From Clostridiales bacterium (GTDB lineage Bacteria > Bacillota > Clostridia > Oscillospirales > Oscillospiraceae), in assembly GCA_004556205.1 (NCBI GenBank), contig SFIL01000039.1:1-8830 (forward strand): a DNA stretch of 8,830 nucleotides. Reading direction: 5' to 3'. Positions 5,759-8,830 of the stretch are shown here, in pieces. Under the pieces are notes generated by a model. It did not search any database, was not told the DNA's origin, and saw only the letters and a program-made list of their open reading frames with translations. The translations under genes and the position numbers were made by a program. Numbering within the stretch: position 1 is the stretch's first letter; each line of letters opens with the position of its first letter.

Positions 5759-7381
5759 ATGAAAACCAGAAAGATCGCCACGGCAGTGCTTTGCGTGCTT
5801 TCCGTGGCCGCCATTTGTTGCTTCCGGATAATATCGGGGTCTCTGACCGGCGCCGTTACCGCGGCGGAGCTGGGGAGCGCGCTCGGCGCGCTCTCCCTGC
5901 TCCCGGCGGTTCTCTCTGTCGCCCTGGCGTTTCTGCTCGGCGACGTCATCGTCTCGCTGCTCATCGGTCTGTCTGTCGGAGAGCTTATGCTTCTTCTTTT
6001 AACCGGAGAAAAGCCCGCGGCGCAGCTTATGCAGATCGTTCCGGGCATTATCGACGAGCTGGTCGGCGTCGCTTCCGAGGCGGACAACGCGAAGGTCATG
6101 ATCCTGTGCGTTCTCGTCGGCGGACTGGTTGGCGTGCTTATGAAAACCGGCGGCTTTGAGGCGGCGGCAAGGCGGATCACAAAAAAAGTGAAAACGCCTC
6201 GCGGCGCCAATCTTCTTGGGCAGCTCTTCTGCGTGCTGTTTTTCTTCGACGACTATGCTAACGCCCTGATTACCGGCCCCGTGCTCCGCCCGATCGCGGA
6301 TAAAGTCGGGCTTTCCCGGGTACGCCTCGCATACATCGTCGATTCGACCGCCGCGCCCGTAGCGGGGATCGCCGTGGTGTCCAGCTGGGTCGCCGTGGAA
6401 ATAGCGGTCATTGCCAGCGGTCTTGAGACCGCCGGCATTGCGGACTCGGCTTTTCAGGTTTTCCTTCGTGCCGTCCCCTATTGTTTCTACTGCATTTTCG
6501 CTCTTGTGTTCATGTTCCTCACCAGCATCACCGGCAGGGAGTTTGGTCCCATGCTTAAAGCGGAGCGCCGCGCCAGAGCCGCGCAAAGCGGCGCAAGCCC
6601 GGAAAGGTCTGAGTCCTATGCCGCGGACACCGGCGCAGAAAAAGAGCCGGTGGCGATCTGGGTCGCGTTCGGCAGCATCGCTCTGCTCGTGCTGTATCTT
6701 GTTGCTTCGCTTCTCGCAAACCGCGGCGACACGATCACGTTGCTGCTGCGCTCGGCGTTTCTCAGCGGCATTGCCGCCATGGCCGCGTCCGGGGCAACGC
6801 GGATACTGCCCGCAGGAGAAGGCATCAAAGCGTGGCTCGACGGTGTGCGGAACATTGTTCCGACCATTATTGTGCTGCTGCTTGCCTGGTCGCTTGCCGC
6901 GCTCGTCGAGAAGCTCGGCACCGTGTATTTCGTCGTGGAGCTTATCGCATCAAGAGCCGCGTGGCAGCTTGTTCCGGCCATCATCTTCGTGTGCTGCTGC
7001 GTCGTATCTTTCGCCGCGGGAAGCTACGGCTGTATGTTTATGGTCATGCCGATGGCGATTCCCATCGCCTGCGCCGTCATGGAAAACGCCCCCGGCATCG
7101 GCAGCCACTTTCTGCCGGTCTGCGTGGCCTGCGTCCTGTCCGGCGGCATATTCGGCGACCATTGCTCCCCCATGACCGACTGCACGATCCTCGCCGCGCT
7201 CGGCAGCGGCTGCGACGTAATGGATCATGCCGTCACGCAGATGCCGTATGCCTTCACCGTCGCGCTGGTCAGCATTCTCTGCATCATTCCCGCAACTCTC
7301 GGCTTCAGCGCCGTATATACGATCGCGCTGGGGATACTGCTCCTGTCGGCCATCATTCTGCTATTCGGAAAACATCCATGA
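5759..7381 (+). CDS. NhaC-family antiporter (Na+/H+ or cation-coupled organic exchanger)
   Basis: A 540-residue membrane protein with roughly 11-13 hydrophobic segments and a polar loop at about 262-297. NhaC-family signatures are plain: LFFFDDYANALITGPVLRP (about 159-177) with the D164-D165 pair, YIVDSTAAPVAGIAVVSSWV (192-211), and GGIFGDHCSPMTDCTILAAL (462-481). The N-terminus begins with a hydrophobic segment after MKTRK. The family includes Na+/H+ antiporters and exchangers such as MleN (malate/lactate), so either pH/sodium homeostasis or a second agmatine/putrescine transport route is possible. It starts 39 bases after aguD and its TGA lies 13 bases before ptcA, showing co-transcription. 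An NhaC gene is not part of the well-studied lactic acid bacterial agmatine operons. The ATG follows GGGGAGA, which may be partly masked by a hairpin. Confidence 0.9.
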   Translation: MKTRKIATAVLCVLSVAAICCFRIISGSLTGAVTAAELGSALGALSLLPAVLSVALAFLLGDVIVSLLIGLSVGELMLLLLTGEKPAAQLMQIVPGIIDELVGVASEADNAKVMILCVLVGGLVGVLMKTGGFEAAARRITKKVKTPRGANLLGQLFCVLFFFDDYANALITGPVLRPIADKVGLSRVRLAYIVDSTAAPVAGIAVVSSWVAVEIAVIASGLETAGIADSAFQVFLRAVPYCFYCIFALVFMFLTSITGREFGPMLKAERRARAAQSGASPERSESYAADTGAEKEPVAIWVAFGSIALLVLYLVASLLANRGDTITLLLRSAFLSGIAAMAASGATRILPAGEGIKAWLDGVRNIVPTIIVLLLAWSLAALVEKLGTVYFVVELIASRAAWQLVPAIIFVCCCVVSFAAGSYGCMFMVMPMAIPIACAVMENAPGIGSHFLPVCVACVLSGGIFGDHCSPMTDCTILAALGSGCDVMDHAVTQMPYAFTVALVSILCIIPATLGFSAVYTIALGILLLSAIILLFGKHP

Positions 7382-7394
7382 AAGGACCGCAACA

Positions 7395-8408
7395 ATGAAA
7401 AAGGATTTTCTCACCGTAAACGATTTTACCAAAGAAGAGCTGATGGACATCATCCGTCTGTCCGTAGCCATCAAAAAGTCCATCAGCTCCGGCTACAATC
7501 CGCCGCTCATGAAGGGCATGACGCTCGGCATGATCTTTCAGCAGTCCTCCACCCGCACCCGCTGCTCGTTTGAGACCGCTATGGAGCAGCTCGGCGGCCA
7601 CGCGCAGTATCTCGGGCCGGGCATGATCCAGCTCGGCGGCCACGAGACGATCGAGGACACCGGCCGGGTTCTCTCCGGTCTGATGGATATCGTCATGGCT
7701 CGCGTCATTGAGCACAAGACGGTCGTCAGTCTGGCGGACGCCTGCACGATCCCGGTCATCAATGCCATGTCCGACTACACGCACCCCACCCAGGCAATTG
7801 CCGACGTGATCACCATGATGGAGCATCTGCCCGCCGGCAAGAGGTTCGAGGACTGCAAAATCGTCTTTACCGGGGACGGCACGCAGGTCTGCGCTTCTCT
7901 CGGCTTCATTTGCAGCAAGCTCGGCGCGCACTTCGTCCATTACGGTCCCAAGTCTGCCCAGCTCAACGAAGATCACAAGAAGATTCTCGAAGAGAACTGC
8001 AGGCTCTCCGGCGGCACGTGGGAGGTCACCGACGATCGCAGCGCCGTCAAAGGCGCAGACTTCATCTATACCGACGTCTGGTACGGCCTTTACGAGAACG
8101 AAATGCCGAAGGATGAACGCGTGAAGCTCTTCGGAGACTATCAGGTCAACCGCGACATGATGCAGCTCGGCAATCTCGGCTGCAAGTTCCTGCATTGTCT
8201 CCCCTGCACCCGCGGCGAGGACGTCACCGACGAGGTCGCCGACTCCGCCGCTTCCCTCTGCTGGGAGGAAGCATGGAACCGTCTTACCGCCATGCGCGGT
8301 CTTCTCGTGTACTTCACGCGGGAAAAGAAACAGTTCTCCGAGATCGCCAGGGCCGCGGCAAAGGCGGAGCTTGAATCCGTGCTCGACAGCATGGGTATTG
8401 CCCACTGA
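7395..8408 (+). CDS. ptcA: Putrescine carbamoyltransferase
   Basis: A cytoplasmic transcarbamylase of 337 residues, also called AguB, that in catabolism phosphorolyses N-carbamoylputrescine to putrescine and carbamoyl phosphate. The carbamoyl-phosphate site is seen as STRTR (52-56) and HPTQ (130-133), and the C-terminal HCLPCTRGEDVTDEV region is intact. Putrescine rather than ornithine specificity is suggested by DVWYGLYENEMP and MRGLLVYF, which closely resemble the Enterococcus faecalis putrescine enzyme as I recall it, and by a terminal helix (KAELESVLDSM) like the one that secures its trimer. An ornithine carbamoyltransferase-like enzyme is the main alternative, disfavoured by the adjacent aguA. 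The ATG follows AAAGGA (7381-7386), which overlaps the end of the upstream NhaC-family gene. A broken carbamate kinase reading frame begins six bases after the stop. Confidence 0.95.
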   Translation: MKKDFLTVNDFTKEELMDIIRLSVAIKKSISSGYNPPLMKGMTLGMIFQQSSTRTRCSFETAMEQLGGHAQYLGPGMIQLGGHETIEDTGRVLSGLMDIVMARVIEHKTVVSLADACTIPVINAMSDYTHPTQAIADVITMMEHLPAGKRFEDCKIVFTGDGTQVCASLGFICSKLGAHFVHYGPKSAQLNEDHKKILEENCRLSGGTWEVTDDRSAVKGADFIYTDVWYGLYENEMPKDERVKLFGDYQVNRDMMQLGNLGCKFLHCLPCTRGEDVTDEVADSAASLCWEEAWNRLTAMRGLLVYFTREKKQFSEIARAAAKAELESVLDSMGIAH

Positions 8409-8413
8409 GCGCC

Positions 8414-8565
8414 ATAGCAAGAATCGTGATCGCGCCGGGCGGAAACGCCTCCGGGTGTCTTGCGGGGATCGCTGATGCGGAGTATCTCTGCATCCTCACC
8501 GCTGATCCTTTGAAAAGGCCGCGTTTGCCCTCTCCGGCGGGTCGGGAACAATCGCGAATCCATGA
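8414..8565 (+). pseudogene. Carbamate kinase remnant: N-terminal and C-terminal ends joined by an internal deletion, frameshifted
   Basis: Right after ptcA, where agmatine operons normally carry carbamate kinase (aguC/arcC), one frame from 8414 reads IARIVIAPGGNASG. This strongly resembles the conserved start of carbamate kinases (RIVIALGGNAL). The same frame continues as ADAEYLCILTADPL, up to 8512. A shift of one base (a G seems lost at 8511-8512) leads into EKAAFALSGGSGTIANP and a TGA at 8563-8565, resembling the family's C-terminus (LEKALEAL..GAGT.I.P). Only about 50 codons remain of roughly 310, so some 250 central codons, including the GNGPQVG region, are missing. The expected start is ATA, not ATG, and no ribosome binding site precedes it. 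Three independent lesions argue for decay. The assignment rests on short matches in correct order and on position; no alignment was run. Confidence 0.7.
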
Positions 8566-8579
8566 TCGTTCGGCACTGC

Positions 8580-8614
8580 GCCCGGTATACCGCGAAAAAA
8601 GCGATATACCGGGT
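8580..8614 (+). terminator. Operon-end hairpin 1
   Basis: CCCGGTATA (8581-8589) pairs with TATACCGGG (8605-8613); after a C/A mismatch, CGC pairs with GCG around the loop GAAAAAA (8594-8600), with a possible outer G-U pair. It follows the carbamate kinase remnant by 15 bases. No U-run follows on the plus strand, so alone it is not a classic terminator; it may act with the next hairpin or protect the 3' end. Confidence 0.5.
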
Positions 8615-8623
8615 GTTGCCGTA

Positions 8624-8655
8624 TCCTTGCGGGATAACCCCGCAAGGAATATTTC
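8624..8655 (+). terminator. Operon-end hairpin 2, probable intrinsic terminator
   Basis: TCCTTGCGGG (8624-8633) pairs perfectly with CCCGCAAGGA (8639-8648) over the loop ATAAC, followed by ATATTTC (8649-8655), a weak U-rich tract. Ten perfect base pairs and its place after the last operon gene and before a new promoter suit a terminator of the agmatine operon. Confidence 0.6.
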
Positions 8656-8708
8656 TCCGCGCCTGCAGCTTTTCGGTGAATGGGTTTGGCTTTTTTGAAA
8701 AATCCTGC

Positions 8709-8730
8709 GCAATTCTTACAAAAGGATTGC
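8709..8730. promoter_or_regulatory. Imperfect palindrome overlapping the -35 of the last gene
   Basis: GCAATTCTT (8709-8717) and AAGGATTGC (8722-8730) are inverted copies with one mismatch (a G-U pair in RNA), separated by ACAA. The right arm covers the first bases of the TTGCTA -35 box at 8727, so a bound regulator would interfere with that promoter. No protein can be assigned. Confidence 0.4.
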
Positions 8731-8755
8731 TATCTTCCGACGGACTGACTAAAAT
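8727..8755 (+). promoter_or_regulatory. Putative sigma-A promoter of the gene starting at 8787
   Basis: TTGCTA (8727-8732, four of six matches to TTGACA), a 17-base spacer and TAAAAT (8750-8755, five of six) precede the ATG at 8787 by about 30 bases. This marks a new transcription unit separate from the agmatine operon. Confidence 0.65.
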
Positions 8756-8786
8756 AGACAGGAAAAACACAAAGGAAGTATTGGCC

Positions 8787-8830
8787 ATGGATCCGGAAAA
8801 AATGAGTATTCTGCGCGCCTTCCGGCTGGA
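8787..8830 (+). CDS. Unidentified gene, 5' end only
   Basis: An ATG at 8787 follows AAAGGAAG (8771-8778) with about 8 bases between, and lies downstream of a plausible promoter. Fifteen residues are visible before the window ends: MDPEKMSILRAFRLE. This is too short to assign a family. The start does not resemble carbamate kinase, so it is not an intact replacement for the decayed copy upstream. Confidence 0.6.
   Translation, partial: MDPEKMSILRAFRL

Noticed and set aside
6411..7175. A 254-codon plus-strand frame overlapping the NhaC-family gene.
   Set aside because: Its product is dominated by S, P, R and C, typical of an out-of-frame reading. The NhaC frame has the family motifs.
7353..8420. 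A 355-codon minus-strand open frame opposite ptcA.
   Set aside because: It is a shadow of a well-supported gene, with biased composition and no recognisable domain.
8435..8494. Two hairpins (8435-8454 with a GAAA tetraloop, and 8474-8494) as a structured RNA or riboswitch.
   Set aside because: Both lie within the carbamate kinase remnant and are explained by former coding sequence. They match no riboswitch I recognise, and the next gene has its own promoter downstream of them.
8426..8698. A 90-codon frame from a GTG after ptcA, as a new small protein.
   Set aside because: Its start matches carbamate kinase and its true continuation shifts frame at about 8511. The rest of this frame runs through two terminator-like hairpins. 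A decayed gene explains it better.
1..8830. CRISPR arrays, tRNA/rRNA genes, transposase genes or phage attachment sites.
   Set aside because: I saw no regularly spaced repeats, cloverleaf-like stretches, transposase motifs or paired terminal repeats anywhere in the window.

Overview
The window looks like a chromosomal segment of an anaerobic, moderately GC-rich member of the Clostridia, possibly an Oscillospiraceae-type gut bacterium. This is inferred from the oxygen-defence pair rubrerythrin/desulfoferrodoxin, strong AGGAGG-type ribosome binding sites, Firmicutes-like sigma-A promoters and the regulator families present. No rRNA or phylogenetic marker is available to confirm it.

Layout. (a) 1-623: the 3' end of a rubrerythrin gene, then a complete desulfoferrodoxin (superoxide reductase) gene and a clear intrinsic terminator. 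(b) 695-1873, minus strand: a 357-residue XRE-type regulator with a helical, TPR-like C-terminal region, its promoter, and TTAACCG palindromes upstream. (c) 1874-2248: an intergenic region with no recognised gene, ending in a near-consensus promoter set among repeated GTTAC/GTAAC elements. (d) 2249-8565: an agmatine-catabolism locus on the plus strand. It consists of a MurR/RpiR-family regulator, agmatine deiminase (aguA), an APC-family antiporter (aguD-like), an NhaC-family antiporter, putrescine carbamoyltransferase (ptcA, also called aguB), and a deleted, frameshifted remnant that I read as carbamate kinase. (e) 8566-8830: operon-end hairpins, then a new promoter and the first 15 codons of an unidentified gene.

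How the genes work together. In the agmatine deiminase pathway, agmatine enters in exchange for putrescine, AguA makes N-carbamoylputrescine and ammonia, PtcA phosphorolyses this to putrescine and carbamoyl phosphate, and carbamate kinase makes ATP. The first three steps are encoded by intact genes with the catalytic residues visible. The ATP-yielding step appears broken at its expected position. An NhaC-type transporter sits inside the operon, and the adjacent regulator is of the SIS-domain RpiR type rather than the membrane LuxR-like AguR known from lactic acid bacteria.

Main points for a second look: the carbamate kinase remnant, the GTTAC/GTAAC repeat family around the regulator gene (one pair doubles as a terminator-like hairpin), the NhaC gene within the operon, and a 12-bp hairpin without a U-tract between aguA and aguD.
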